From: Slackia sp.
GTDB lineage: Bacteria; Actinomycetota; Coriobacteriia; Coriobacteriales; Eggerthellaceae
Assembly: GCA_030525985.1 (NCBI GenBank)
Contig: JAUNDR010000006.1
Location: forward strand, 1 to 60,683
DNA length: 60,683 bases
Direction of reading: 5' to 3'
In this document: positions 24,457 to 33,401 of the stretch, one piece after another
Layout of the letters: each line of letters begins with the position of its first letter
Position numbering within the stretch: position 1 is the stretch's first letter
Notes under the pieces: generated by a model
What the model saw: the letters and a program-made list of their open reading frames with translations, nothing else
The model's database searches: none
What the model was told of the DNA's origin: nothing
Position numbers and translations under genes: made by a program

Positions 24457-24891
24457 ATGGCTCTGAGCAAAATTCTCGTCGCTTACGACGGATCGAAAGA
24501 ATCCGCATCCGCACTCGACCTTGCCGCCGACCTTGCACGTGCCGACGCCGCCGTAAAGATCGATATCGTCAACGTGGTGGCCATCCCCATGCTTACCGAC
24601 GAGCAGCTTGTCAGCTTCGAGTCCGTGCTCGACTTGATGGAGCGCGATTCCGAAGAGCTTCTCGGCAATGCCATCGACCGCATCGATGAAGCGGGTATCG
24701 AAAACGACATCGAAACCTTCATGTTGAACGGCACCGACGCCGCAACGGAAATCGCAAAGCTCGCCGAGCAGGAAGATTACGACATCGTAGTCATTGGCAG
24801 CCGCGGCATCGGCGGCATCAAAGGTTACCTCGGCAGCGTCGGGCACAAGCTGTTGAGCATCTGCAACAAGCCCGTTCTTGTGGCCAAATAG
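24457..24891 (+). CDS. Universal stress protein, UspA family
   Basis: 144 residues, single Usp domain. It begins KILVAYDGSKESASAL and ends with the ATP-binding loop GSRGIGGIKGYLGSVGHKLL (G-x2-G-x9-G-S), so it is of the nucleotide-binding class. The AGGAGGAT site favours the second of two adjacent ATGs (24457). It is a monocistronic gene with its own promoter region and terminator. Confidence 0.93.
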   Translation: MALSKILVAYDGSKESASALDLAADLARADAAVKIDIVNVVAIPMLTDEQLVSFESVLDLMERDSEELLGNAIDRIDEAGIENDIETFMLNGTDAATEIAKLAEQEDYDIVVIGSRGIGGIKGYLGSVGHKLLSICNKPVLVAK

Positions 24892-24921
24892 CCTGCGACG
24901 AACGAATATAGATACGACGCA

Positions 24922-24962
24922 AAAAGCCGGCATTGCGTTCCATCGCAGCAATGTCGGCTTTT
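24922..24962 (+). terminator. Terminator after the universal stress gene
   Basis: AAAAGCCGGCATTGC (24922-24936) pairs with GCAATGTCGGCTTTT (24948-24962), one G-T pair, 11-nt loop and a T-run at the end. Confidence 0.8.
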
Positions 24963-25087
24963 CAATAAACCGAGCATGCCGAACGCTCGAGATGTCGGAA
25001 TTCGCCATATGCCCGCAGGAAGATAATCCCGAACCACCGAGAAATATCCGTCCTTTACGGCAAAACTCGAATACCGGCAAAAGATGC

Positions 25088-25116
25088 TTGCGCAAAGGGT
25101 CATTTAATAGTATTCT
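25088..25116 (+). promoter_or_regulatory. Promoter of tRNA-Gly
   Basis: TTGCGC (25088-25093), 17-bp spacer, TATTCT (25111-25116), 17 bp before the tRNA. Confidence 0.6.
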
Positions 25117-25132
25117 ATCCAAACGCACTTAC

Positions 25133-25206
25133 GCGGGTGTAGTTCAATGGTAGAACCTGAGCCTTCCAAGCTCATGACGCGGGTTCGATTCCCGTCACCC
25201 GCTCCA
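25133..25206 (+). tRNA. tRNA-Gly(TCC)
   Basis: A 74-nt cloverleaf with encoded CCA. Acceptor GCGGGTG/CACCCGC, anticodon stem TGAGC/GCTCA with loop CTTCCAA (anticodon TCC), and T-loop TTCGATT. Confidence 0.96.
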
Positions 25207-25216
25207 CCGAAACACC

Positions 25217-25246
25217 AGGTCAGAAGCTTAAAGCTCTGGCCTTTTT
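25217..25246 (+). terminator. Terminator of tRNA-Gly
   Basis: AGGTCAGAAGC (25217-25227) pairs with GCTCTGGCCT (25233-25242) with one bulged A and a TTAA loop, followed by TTTTT. Confidence 0.7.
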
Positions 25247-25521
25247 CTTTACGTGCGCCAAAGGGTGCGTCAAATTTTGCGAAAGCTTATTCTCGGCGTC
25301 CCTGCGGCCGCAATACACGCCGATCGCCTTTCCGTCCAATATGAAGCAGAAGTCGTGTCGACGGATTTTCAATCATATCGCCTCCCCTGCATCAAGGATG
25401 ATGGCGCCCACCGAAACACCGCCTCATGATGAGCGGTCACACCGCCGCCTGACCGTGGAGCACGAACTCGCCAGGTAATTCTTTTCACACGCAGCATCAG
25501 GCCAAAAAAATCGAGGGTGTA

Positions 25522-25572
25522 TGCTAAAGAGGAGTTTTTAGCACTCCAAAGACGAAAAATTCCTCTTTAGCA
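25522..25572. repeat. Intergenic hairpin repeat, TGCTAAAGAGGA arms
   Basis: TGCTAAAGAGGA (25522-25533) is inverted perfectly at 25561-25572. With the inner G-T pair and five A-T pairs the stem reaches 18 bp around a 15-nt loop. A degenerate relative lies about 165 bp downstream, so this looks like a dispersed intergenic element rather than a gene terminator. Confidence 0.65.
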
Positions 25573-25683
25573 CGCCCGCTCACTACCCCTATTCGAATCC
25601 CAGCAATTAGGCCATCTCTGATCTGGTGCTTCCCTTTGCCAGCAAACCGCCGATACCCCTCGATGCAAACCCTTCCATACCAA

Positions 25684-25728
25684 AGAAGCGTTTTTGGGAT
25701 TTCGAAGGCCGAAATCGCCTCTTTAGTA
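25684..25728. repeat. Degenerate second copy of the hairpin repeat
   Basis: The right arm CCTCTTTAGTA (25718-25728) differs from the first unit's arm by few bases, and the left side AAAGAAGCG pairs with CGCCTCTTT. An inner stem GATTTCG/CGAAATC (25698-25704, 25710-25716) completes it. Confidence 0.45.
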
Positions 25729-26063
25729 CGGATTCACGTAGAGTTCGATCGCATGGCTGCGATTCCGAACCTGCACCTGCAGCCCGCAAGCGGGCCCGCC
25801 GAAACGGCTTGCAGCCGTGCCCGAGATGGGCGAAGCATCCGAACAAGTTCGCAATCAAGAACCCGGCTTCGCCTTGATGGATTGCGCCCTGGCATTTTCT
25901 TGAAAGATTTTCAGATACAACAGTACGAACGAACACGACACATTTCTGCAAACAAAATGCTTTGAAATACAGCGACGAAAATCCATCCTGTACACAAATC
26001 GGTACACGCGCATGTTCGGTAGACGGTATGATTCTTCGCACAGCAGACAAGAAGGAGGCAGGC

Positions 26064-26408
26064 ATGGCCGAACGCTCGAAGCATCTGGCGGATTTCCATA
26101 TCGCAGGTATGCGCTTCTGGGACGGAGCGCTTGCCATCGACAAACTGAAGCCCGGCAAAAAACTCGACCTTGTTGCGGAGCCCGACAATCCGCACGATTC
26201 GAATGCCGTCGCAATCTATCGCAAAGGCATCAAGCTCGGATACATTCCGCGCGATTCGAACGCATTCATCGCACAGCTGCTTTTCTTCGGACACAAAGAC
26301 GTCGTCGAATGCCGCGTCCTTTGCGTAAATCCCGAAGCGGAGCCGTGGAATCAGGTTCGCGTCGGCCTCTACATGACCGACAAGACCGGCAAAAATCCTC
26401 GGCAATAA
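26064..26408 (+). CDS. Stand-alone HIRAN-domain protein
   Basis: 114 residues, essentially one HIRAN domain. Family marks are FHIAGMRFWDG, LVAEPDNPHDSNAVAIY and KLGYIPRDSNAFIAQLL. In eukaryotic HLTF/Rad5 proteins HIRAN binds 3' DNA ends at stalled forks; bacterial stand-alone versions are widespread and of unknown role, sometimes near restriction or repair genes. The ATG at 26064 follows AAGGAGGCAGGC; the frame upstream is open for 34 codons but lacks a ribosome site. Neighbours give no clue, and no helicase or nuclease is nearby. Confidence 0.8.
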   Translation: MAERSKHLADFHIAGMRFWDGALAIDKLKPGKKLDLVAEPDNPHDSNAVAIYRKGIKLGYIPRDSNAFIAQLLFFGHKDVVECRVLCVNPEAEPWNQVRVGLYMTDKTGKNPRQ

Positions 26409-26598
26409 GCGGCAGTATCGACGATCGTTGCGCCTTCCGACGCACCCGAACATCGCATCGATGGCATCATGCATGAATTGCTCGACCGAATACGCAATAT
26501 CATGCAACGAAAACCGTTCGGCGAAAATGCTCGAAGGCAACATCGCGATGCCTCCTTCGAACGAAAGCGCCGACATCGCATCGCACGACATATGAAAA

Positions 26599-26625
26599 CA
26601 GGGCCGGAAACGAATTCCGACCCTG
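26599..26625 (-). terminator. Terminator of the tandem-cysteine gene
   Basis: CAGGGCCGGAA (26599-26609) and TTCCGACCCTG (26615-26625) pair with one mismatch; on the minus strand the stem is followed by TTTTC. Confidence 0.7.
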
Positions 26626-26647
26626 CATCTTGCCGTATAACCGATAC

Positions 26648-27343
26648 CTATTTCAGATAACGCTTCAAATCAAGACCGCCCATGATATCGTCCATGGCTT
26701 CTTTCAGCTCCTTGGCGGCCATGGCGCCTTCGCGAGCAAGCTGGACGCTCCCCTTCGCCATGTCCTTCATCTCGCCTTGGGTCATGCCCATCATGACCAC
26801 TTTATCGTCGGGGTCGCCCTCTTCTTCCGCCGGGCACCAGTCGTAATGCTCACATGTTTCGCACACGCCGTCGCAGCCCGCTTCGTAAAACGCCTCAGCT
26901 GCCGCCTTTGCGGCTTTCTCCTCTTCGGTCAGCTCGACTTCGGGCTCCGACTCATCGATCGCGGCATCTTCCGCCTCATCCGATGCGCACGATTCGTCCG
27001 CGATTTCGTCCGCAGGAGCCTCTTCGATTTCTTCCTCCTCGGGCTCGTCGGGACACCAATCATAATACGGACAGGTCTCGCAATCGCCTTCGCAACTCTC
27101 CTCGTAATAGCGCTCCCATTCGGCGCGCATCGTCGCGTCGTCTTTCGGCTCGAACTTCTCCTTCAGACGTTGATACTCTTCGTATTCCCGACGTTCGCGC
27201 GCGGCTTTCGCCCCGCCTTTACGCGAATGCCTCTTTTTGGAATCTTTTCCGTCATCCAAATCCAAATCGCCGAACACGGCCTCTTTCGCCACATTCTTGG
27301 CAACGCGACCCGCCGTGCGCGTGGCTTTCCTGAACAAACCCAT
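26648..27343 (-). CDS. Acidic protein with two copies of a four-cysteine motif, unknown
   Basis: 231 residues, not recognised. It has a basic N-terminus (MGLFRKATRTAGRVAKNV, then KKRHSRKGGAKAARERR), a charged middle and two copies of one module. Copy 1: WERYYEESCEGDCETCPYYDWCP (Cys84, 88, 91, 97). Copy 2: AFYEAGCDGVCETCEHYDWCP (Cys157, 161, 164, 170). Both have spacing C-x3-C-x2-C-x5-C and are joined by a Glu/Asp-rich linker. Four evenly spaced Cys suggest a metal (Zn or Fe-S) site. The C-terminus, QGEMKDMAKGSVQLAREGAMAAKELKEAM, is probably helical. There is no signal or membrane segment. It lies just downstream of smpB, possibly co-transcribed. Confidence 0.7.
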   Translation of the reverse strand: MGLFRKATRTAGRVAKNVAKEAVFGDLDLDDGKDSKKRHSRKGGAKAARERREYEEYQRLKEKFEPKDDATMRAEWERYYEESCEGDCETCPYYDWCPDEPEEEEIEEAPADEIADESCASDEAEDAAIDESEPEVELTEEEKAAKAAAEAFYEAGCDGVCETCEHYDWCPAEEEGDPDDKVVMMGMTQGEMKDMAKGSVQLAREGAMAAKELKEAMDDIMGGLDLKRYLK

Positions 27344-27361
27344 CGGTCGAAACCCCCTTGA

Positions 27362-27826
27362 TTAACGCAGGCGCGCCTTGAGCGCCCTTTCGATCTCGCG
27401 CTTCGAATCACGCTCCGCCATCGAAGCCCGCTTGTCGTAAAGCTTCTTGCCGCGCGCAACGGCCAGATCGATTTTGACAAGGCCGTTCGTTGCGAAATAA
27501 ATATGCAACGGCACAAGCGCCATGCCCTTCTCGCGCGTCTTCTCTTCGAGATAACGAATCTGATTGCGATGCAAAAGCAGCTTACGCTTGCGATCGGGAT
27601 CGGGATTGGCGATGTTTCCATGAGAATACGGCGCGATATGCAGCCCGTGCAGCCAGACCTCTCCATGGCGGATCAGCGCGAAACAATCGGTGAGCTGGCA
27701 ATTATTCTCGCGCAGCGAGCACACCTCGGTGCCCGACAGCACCACCCCCGCTTCGAACGTCTCGATGATCTCGTATTCGTGAAACGCCTTGCGATTCTTG
27801 GCTATCTGTTTCTTTTCTTTCGCCAC
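27362..27826 (-). CDS. smpB: SsrA-binding protein SmpB
   Basis: 154 residues. SmpB marks: ARNRKAF-like KNRKAFHEYEIIETFEAGVVLSGTEV, DCFALIRHGEVWLHG, YSHGN, DRKRKLLLHR and the basic C-terminal tail KKLYDKRASMAERDSKREIERALK that enters the mRNA channel. It brings tmRNA to stalled ribosomes. The start is GTG at 27826; the ribosome site is weak (GAAGGG about 12 nt before). It is downstream of rnr, the usual smpB neighbour. Confidence 0.95.
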   Translation of the reverse strand: MAKEKKQIAKNRKAFHEYEIIETFEAGVVLSGTEVCSLRENNCQLTDCFALIRHGEVWLHGLHIAPYSHGNIANPDPDRKRKLLLHRNQIRYLEEKTREKGMALVPLHIYFATNGLVKIDLAVARGKKLYDKRASMAERDSKREIERALKARLR

Positions 27827-27956
27827 CGGTATGAAAAGCCCTTCTCTTCTTCAAGCCGCCATGCCCACGGCCGTCGCGGCATCCGCTCAGTATATCTTTT
27901 CGATTCATCCAAGTACACCCGGCCGCATGCGCCCGACGCCGCGCAATGCAACGGGC

Positions 27957-29979
27957 TTAAGCCTCGATCAATTTGAAGTCGGCACGTCGTTCGTAAGGAT
28001 AGACCGCCGCCACGCGCACGCGTACACGCATGCCCAGCCGATACGTCGTAAGACTGTCGGATCCTACGAGCATGCGGCGCACGGAATCGAGTGCGAAGTA
28101 TTCCTCGCGCCCCGCAAGCGAAACGAAGCCTTCCGCCGTATCGTCCAATCGCACGAAAAAACCCGTCGCCGAAACGCCCGCTATGATGCCGTCGAAGCAC
28201 TCCCCCACATGGCGCGCCAAAAGCTCATAGAGCTTGAGTTCTTGAGATTCGCGCGCGGCCTCTTCGGCGGTCCGCTCGGCAGAGGAGCAGTGCTGCGCTA
28301 TCGAAGGCAAGGCATGCTCTTGCGCCGAAGTTTCCTGAGCACGGCCGAAAAGCGCCACTTTCACCATGCGATGCACCATAAGATCGGGATAGCGCCTGAT
28401 GGGACTCGTGAAATGCGCGTATGCATCGCTCGCAAGGCCGAAATGGCGATCGCAGGTATCGCGATAGACCGCACGGCTCATCGCACGCACGAGCAATGAC
28501 GAAACGAGATATTCTTCCCGTCGCCCGCGCGCGTGGGACAAAACGCGCTGAATCGCCTTGGGGTCGCCCGACGAAAATGAGGAGAGCGTGATGCGCTTGT
28601 CGTAGCCGAATTCTTGCAAAATAGGCTTGAGCTGGGATAGATCGGCCTTCGTGGGAGCATCGTGCACGCGATAGATGCATGCCGTCTTGCCGTCTCGCAA
28701 AAAGCGCGCCACAGCCTCATTGGCGGCGATCATCGCCTCTTCGACGAGGACCGTCGCCTCGGTTTTCGTTCGCAATTCGACCTTTTCGGGATGCCCTTGC
28801 CCATCGAGGCGCACCTTCGCCTCCACGCTTTCGAAATCCATGCCGCCGCGTTCGATGCGCCGACCGTGCAAGGCGCGGGCGACCTCATGCAAGCCCTCGA
28901 TCGCATCGGCGATTTCCGCCGCCGGGGCATCGGCATTCATCCCGAGAGCCCTCGACGCCGCGTCGTCGCGCCCGCGCCTTCGGGCATCGAGACATTCCTG
29001 CGCCTGGCCGTACGTCAGACGGGCGCGAGAACGAATGACCGAAGGATAGATGTCCACCCACGCTGCCGTCGGCGGCGATGCGCATATCGACGCTCATAAC
29101 GCGTCGAAGCTCTCCCGGTTTAAGCGAACATATATCGTTGGAAAGCTCCTCGGGAAGCATCGGGATGACGCGGTCGACCAGGTAAACGCTCGTAGCGCGA
29201 CGGCGCGCCGTCGCATCGATCGCGCTCGACCAGGGCACGTAGTGCGACACGTCCGCGATATGGACGCCCAAGACGAACGACCCGTCATCAAAGCGCTCAA
29301 GCGAAAGCGCGTCATCGAAATCTTTCGCATCGTCGGGATCGATCGTGAATACCACGCGATTCGTCAAATCGCGATAACGGGAATCGCACAGCGCCGACGA
29401 GGCGTCGTGTTCCATCGCGCGCGCCTGCTCGAGAGCGGCGGCGGGGAAATGCGTTTCGAGCTTATGGCGCGCGATGATGAGCTCGACGTCGATCCCCGAA
29501 TCTCCCGCATGCCCCAGCACCTCCTCGACCACTCCCTGGGCAGGCTCGTGTCGGGAAGGATAGGCGGTCATGCGCACACGGACGATATCGCCGTCCTGCA
29601 CATGGGGCGCCTCGCGGCGCAACGTGAAGACGTCATGGCGGATGCGCGGGTCTTCGGGAACCACCACGCCGAACGGTTCGGCGACTTCATAACGGCCCAC
29701 GACGAACTCATGGGCACGAGAAATCACGCGTACGACGCGCGCCACGGGGCGCTCGCTTACCGCCTGACCTCTCGCACCCGAGCGGGAGGATGACCCGACG
29801 CGAGCCACTTCGACGAAATCGCCGTCGAACGCATCAGCGATCTTCGAAGCGGGCACGTAGAACTCGCCTTCGGCGGTTTGGACGAATCCGTAACCCGATC
29901 CGCACACTTCGAGAACACCGCGCGGATGCGTTCGCGGGGTTCTTCTCGTATTCGTCTTGCGCGATCTCGAACGGGGCAT
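27957..29979 (-). pseudogene. rnr: Ribonuclease R, frameshifted
   Basis: Two overlapping frames together make one RNase R. The first (ATG at 29979 behind AGGAGGAGATTTC) has the cold-shock/OB part (GVLEVCGSGYGFV) and the catalytic RNB motif DPDDAKDFDDAL (214-223), then MSVDMRIAADGSV, after which it becomes non-conserved and stops at 28885. The second resumes with DIYPSVIRSRARLTYGQ, DAYAHFTSPIRRYPDLMVH and the S1 domain (FDGIIAGVSATGFFVRL). They join if one base is removed from GGG at 29057-29059 (minus strand), giving the normal DGSVVDIYPSVI. It is a +1 indel, real or a sequencing error. The joined protein would have about 673 residues. Without correction the exonuclease lacks half its RNB domain and its S1 domain. 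Confidence 0.85.
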
Positions 29980-30032
29980 GAAATCTCCTCCTGTAAACGG
30001 CGCATGCCGAACCCGCAACGCCGATATGAACG

Positions 30033-30065
30033 AAAAACCCGCGCCCGATACGTTTCGGACGCGGG
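30033..30065 (-). terminator. Terminator of the S41-protease-like gene
   Basis: CCCGCGCCCGA (30038-30048) pairs with TCGGACGCGGG (30055-30065), one mismatch; on the minus strand TTTTT follows. It lies just after the stop codon and before rnr. Confidence 0.8.
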
Positions 30066-30086
30066 CGAATCGCGAATGCCGGTTTT

Positions 30087-31340
30087 CTAGGCGGCAAGCG
30101 ATGCGGCCGTTTCGACCGCGAAATCCTTTTGGCTGTCGGACGACGCGTCATCGCGCATCGTCACCGTGACATCGGGGACGACGCCCGCATTGTCGATGAG
30201 ATATCCGTTCGGACTGACGTAGCGCGCCGCCGTATAGCGCAGAGCGCCGCCGAACGAAAGCGGCTTGGTGACCTGGACCGAGCCCTTGCCCATGGTGGTC
30301 GTGCCCGCAAGCGTGGCGCGGCCGGTGTCGTGCAAGGCCGCGGCGAGCACCTCGGCCGCACCCGCCGTATTCCCGTTGACCAGCACCACGAGCGGCGCAT
30401 CGGTAGCCGCATCGCCCGAAACCTGCTTGGTCGTTTTCGCATCGAGCGTGTCTATCTCCACCACGACGCCGCTGCGAATGAACAGCGACGCCACATCGAC
30501 CGCCTTCGTCAGATAGCCGCCGGGATTGTCGCGCAAATCGAGCACGAACGACGTCGCCCCTTCCGAGGCGAGGTCCTCGACGGCCTGGCGCACGAGGGCA
30601 TCGGAATTCTGCGTGAACTGCTTGAGCGCGATATAGCCCACCGATTCGATTTTCTGCGTGGTCACGTTCGGCTCTTTGTAATCGGAGCAGATCAGCGTGG
30701 TGGTGAATTCGACGCCTTCGACGTCTTCGGTCGTGGAGGGCCGCAGCCACGTGACCACCACCGACGAGCCGTCTTCACGCTGAACCGCGTTGATGGCTTC
30801 GGTCGCCGTCCAATCCTGGGAGCGGTCGCCGTCGATCGCCACCACGACATCTCCCCGGCGCACGCCCGCCTCTGCCGCCGAAGAACCCTCGAACACGTCG
30901 AGCGCATACGCGCGTCCGTTCTCTTCGGCGAAAAACACGCCGACGCCCGGATAGTCGTCTTTCGAGACGTCGACGAAGGCCGCATACCGACCGGGATCGA
31001 AATAGCGGGCATAGGCGTCGTCGGTGGTTTTCAAAAACGCATCGAGCACCGCAAGCGTGGCGGCCTCGGTATCGTAGACGTCGAGGCTCGCACCCATCAG
31101 CATGCGCTCGACCTCGTCGAGACGGCTTGCCACCTCGCCCGTTTCGACCGTCGCGCTCGAAACGCTTTTAGAGGGGTCTTCGGGCGCGATGACGCCCATC
31201 CTCTCCATGAGCTCGGCATTGCCGCGCGCAAGAAAACCCGCGCAGAAAAGCAGGCACGCGCCTATGCAGAGGAGCAATGCCCTGAGAATCCTCGCATTGC
31301 GCGCGCCTATTTCGATATGTCTGCCCCTCCGATCGCGCAT
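30087..31340 (-). CDS. S41-family (CtpA-like) protein lacking the catalytic serine
   Basis: 417 residues. N-terminal anchor helix (about 18-38), linker, PDZ domain (about 130-215: YPGVGVFFAEE...AGVRRGDVVVAIDG) and S41 peptidase core (about 230-395). The general-base Lys352 is in TMGKGSVQ. The nucleophile motif T-A-S-A-S-E reads TAGAAE here, so the serine that lies exactly 25 residues before the Lys in E. coli Prc is Gly327. The second serine is also lost. Fold and substrate groove look intact (LDLRDNPGGYL, VNGN). It is therefore probably a protease-dead relative. It is 10 nt downstream of ftsX, so probably in the ftsE-ftsX unit, and would act outside the membrane. The start ATG has a weak ribosome site, consistent with coupling. 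Confidence 0.85.
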   Translation of the reverse strand: MRDRRGRHIEIGARNARILRALLLCIGACLLFCAGFLARGNAELMERMGVIAPEDPSKSVSSATVETGEVASRLDEVERMLMGASLDVYDTEAATLAVLDAFLKTTDDAYARYFDPGRYAAFVDVSKDDYPGVGVFFAEENGRAYALDVFEGSSAAEAGVRRGDVVVAIDGDRSQDWTATEAINAVQREDGSSVVVTWLRPSTTEDVEGVEFTTTLICSDYKEPNVTTQKIESVGYIALKQFTQNSDALVRQAVEDLASEGATSFVLDLRDNPGGYLTKAVDVASLFIRSGVVVEIDTLDAKTTKQVSGDAATDAPLVVLVNGNTAGAAEVLAAALHDTGRATLAGTTTMGKGSVQVTKPLSFGGALRYTAARYVSPNGYLIDNAGVVPDVTVTMRDDASSDSQKDFAVETAASLAA

Positions 31341-31350
31341 GGGCGTACCG

Positions 31351-32262
31351 TTAGACCTTCAGATAGCGGCGCATCGCCAAAAGCGAACCGATGGCGGCGA
31401 TAACCAGGCCGAACAGGAACATAAGAGCATAAATGCCCAGATAAACCGTGCTGGAAAGATCGATCGGGAGCCACATGAGCGCATTCGACACCTGCGGAAG
31501 AGCGAAACGGCGCAGAAGCTCGATAGCGCCGACGGCAAGAGCGGAACCGATCACCGCATGCACCGCGCCCTCCATCAGGAAGGGCCCGCGAATGAAGCCG
31601 TTGGACGCGCCCACGAGACGCATGATGGCGATTTCCTTGCGACGGGCAAGAATGGCAAGGCGGATCGTGTTGTTGATGAAGACCAGCGCAATGAAAATCA
31701 GCAACGCGATCAGGGCGACGCCGATATAACGGATATAGGTCGTCAGACTGAAAAGCCTATCGACGCTGTCTTCGCCGTATTTCACGCTATCCGACGGGTC
31801 TTGCGGATTGTCGCAAATGGCGGCGAAAGCGGAATCGGAGGCGAGCTGCGATGCGATCGACTCGACCATCTGGGGATCGGCCAGCTCGATATCGATCGAC
31901 GCCGGCAGCGGATTAGTGCCGTCGAGCTGATCGACGATGTCGGTGGAGCTCATGGAATTCTGGAAGTTCTCAAGCGCCTGGTCTTTCGTGGTGAAGCCGA
32001 CGCTTGCCACGCCCTCGACGCCTTCGAGCTTTTTCATCACGGCATCGATCTGCGACTGCTCGGCGGAATCGTCGATATACGCGGTGATGGACACCTTGTC
32101 CTCCACCGACGACACGGTATTGTTGATGATGGCGCCGCCGACCAAGAAGATTCCGATGATGAGCAGCGAGAGGAAGATCGTGACGATCGAACCCAGCGAA
32201 GTGCTGAGATTGCGCGTGAATCCCGTAAGGGACTCTTTGAAGAAATAGATAAGGCTAGACAT
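31351..32262 (-). CDS. ftsX: Cell division ABC-transporter permease FtsX
   Basis: 303 residues with four membrane helices: one near 20-45, then a large outer loop (about 50-190) and three in the C-terminal half, the FtsX plan. The cytoplasmic [14 protein letters not shown] motif contacts FtsE. The outer loop usually activates peptidoglycan hydrolases. The start overlaps the ftsE stop by 8 nt. Confidence 0.95.
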   Translation of the reverse strand: MSSLIYFFKESLTGFTRNLSTSLGSIVTIFLSLLIIGIFLVGGAIINNTVSSVEDKVSITAYIDDSAEQSQIDAVMKKLEGVEGVASVGFTTKDQALENFQNSMSSTDIVDQLDGTNPLPASIDIELADPQMVESIASQLASDSAFAAICDNPQDPSDSVKYGEDSVDRLFSLTTYIRYIGVALIALLIFIALVFINNTIRLAILARRKEIAIMRLVGASNGFIRGPFLMEGAVHAVIGSALAVGAIELLRRFALPQVSNALMWLPIDLSSTVYLGIYALMFLFGLVIAAIGSLLAMRRYLKV

Positions 32263-33259
32263 CGAAGCCGTACACCCCCCTGTCCTGGTCGCGGGTCAGC
32301 TGGCCGCTGTCGAGCGCGATGACGCGACGGCGCATGTTGTCGACCATCTCGCGGTCGTGCGTTGCCACGAGCACCGTGGTGCCCGTGCGGTTGATGCGCT
32401 CGAGCAGATCCATGATGCCGCGGGAGGTCTGCGGGTCGAGATTGCCCGTGGGCTCGTCGCACACCAGAAGCGGAGGACGGTTGACGATGGCGCGCGCGAT
32501 GGAGACGCGCTGCTGCTCGCCTCCCGAAAGCTGGTCGGGACGCTTGTCGAGCTTGTCCTGAAGGCCGACCAGGCGCAAAACCTCGGGGACCTGCGTCTTG
32601 ATGACGTGGCGGCTTTTGCCGATGACTTCGAGCGCGAAGGCGACGTTTTCGAAAACCGTCTTGTTCGGCAGAAGCTTGAAGTCCTGGAATACGCATCCGA
32701 TATTGCGGCGCAGATAAGGAACGCGCCAGTTGCGCATGGTGGACAAATCCTCGCCCGCGATGTAGATATGTCCGTCGGTAGGCTTGAGCTCGCGCGTGAT
32801 CAGTTTGATGAACGTCGATTTGCCCGAACCGGAATGGCCGACCAGAAAGACGAACTCGCCCGCATAGATCTGCAATGAGATGTCGTGAAGCGACGGCCTG
32901 TTCGGCTGCGCAGGATAGACCTTGGTCACGTGGTCGAACGTGATGACCGGCGCACCGACGGGCTGCTGTTGGACATCCTCGACGGAAAGCGTCGGAAGCG
33001 AGGCGGAAAGATCGGGAAGAACGCCCGTTTGCGCGGGACGCTTCGCCTGGGCGTTATGGGCGCCCGCCGCCTGCTGCGAGACGGCATGCATGGCGCCCGT
33101 CGCCTGCGGACGGCGGTCGCCGCCCTGCGAAGCAGACGCAGAAGGCCGTGATGCAGCATCGTGAGCGGGAGCCGCATGGCGTCCCTGAGGCGCGAAAGAC
33201 GCCGTATCGGCGCCGAAGCCTTCGGGAGCGCGACGCTGCGCATCGTTCGTATTCGTCAC
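32255..33259 (-). CDS. ftsE: Cell division ATP-binding protein FtsE with a long N-terminal extension
   Basis: 334 residues, about 100 more than usual. Residues 104-334 are a normal FtsE ATPase: Walker [10 protein letters not shown] (141-149), [14 protein letters not shown] signature, [12 protein letters not shown]alker B and ATHD switch. The first about 102 residues are low complexity (Ala, Gln, Pro, His) and likely disordered. The GTG start at 33259 follows GGAGCATTCT; an internal start near residue 100 would have a GTG or ATG but no better ribosome site, so the extension is likely real. The partner FtsX is downstream. Confidence 0.92.
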   Translation of the reverse strand: MTNTNDAQRRAPEGFGADTASFAPQGRHAAPAHDAASRPSASASQGGDRRPQATGAMHAVSQQAAGAHNAQAKRPAQTGVLPDLSASLPTLSVEDVQQQPVGAPVITFDHVTKVYPAQPNRPSLHDISLQIYAGEFVFLVGHSGSGKSTFIKLITRELKPTDGHIYIAGEDLSTMRNWRVPYLRRNIGCVFQDFKLLPNKTVFENVAFALEVIGKSRHVIKTQVPEVLRLVGLQDKLDKRPDQLSGGEQQRVSIARAIVNRPPLLVCDEPTGNLDPQTSRGIMDLLERINRTGTTVLVATHDREMVDNMRRRVIALDSGQLTRDQDRGVYGFDV

Positions 33260-33312
33260 AGAATGCTCCGTTCAAATCGTGATTGCTGGACTCAACCTTG
33301 TCATTCTAGCAA

Positions 33313-33338
33313 GACCGCCGCACAAGCGTGCGGCGGTC
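33313..33338 (-). terminator. Hairpin between the transketolase genes and ftsE
   Basis: GACCGCCGCAC (33313-33323) pairs perfectly with GTGCGGCGGTC (33328-33338), 4-nt loop; a short TTG follows on the minus strand. It probably ends the prfB/transketolase transcript. Confidence 0.65.
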
Positions 33339-33401
33339 ACGAAATGTTCATCGAGCAACCGAAAGGAGTCGATGAAATAGGTTGTGAACAGGCGAAAAGC
33401 T

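Larger units (their letters stand above)
25247..26063. other. Long non-coding, repeat-bearing region
   Basis: About 800 bp between tRNA-Gly and the HIRAN gene. Frames on both strands lack ribosome sites and recognisable protein. Two hairpin repeat units lie here (listed). On the minus strand near 25250-25350 a frame reads DFCFILDGKAIGVYCGRRDAE, which looks like a protein remnant but has no intact gene around it. TGTAC-N8-GTACA at 25989-26006 is a small palindrome upstream of the HIRAN gene. Confidence 0.5.

Noticed and set aside
25500..25730. CRISPR array
   Set aside because: Only two unequal hairpin units with no regular spacers and no cas genes.
25607..26188. 193-codon minus frame between tRNA-Gly and the HIRAN gene
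   Set aside because: It is antisense to the well supported HIRAN gene, has no ribosome site and odd composition.
26420..26591. Minus-strand start with a good GGAGG before MLPSSIFAERF
   Set aside because: The frame runs antisense through the HIRAN gene and no family is recognised. A short truncated gene cannot be excluded, but support is too weak to list.
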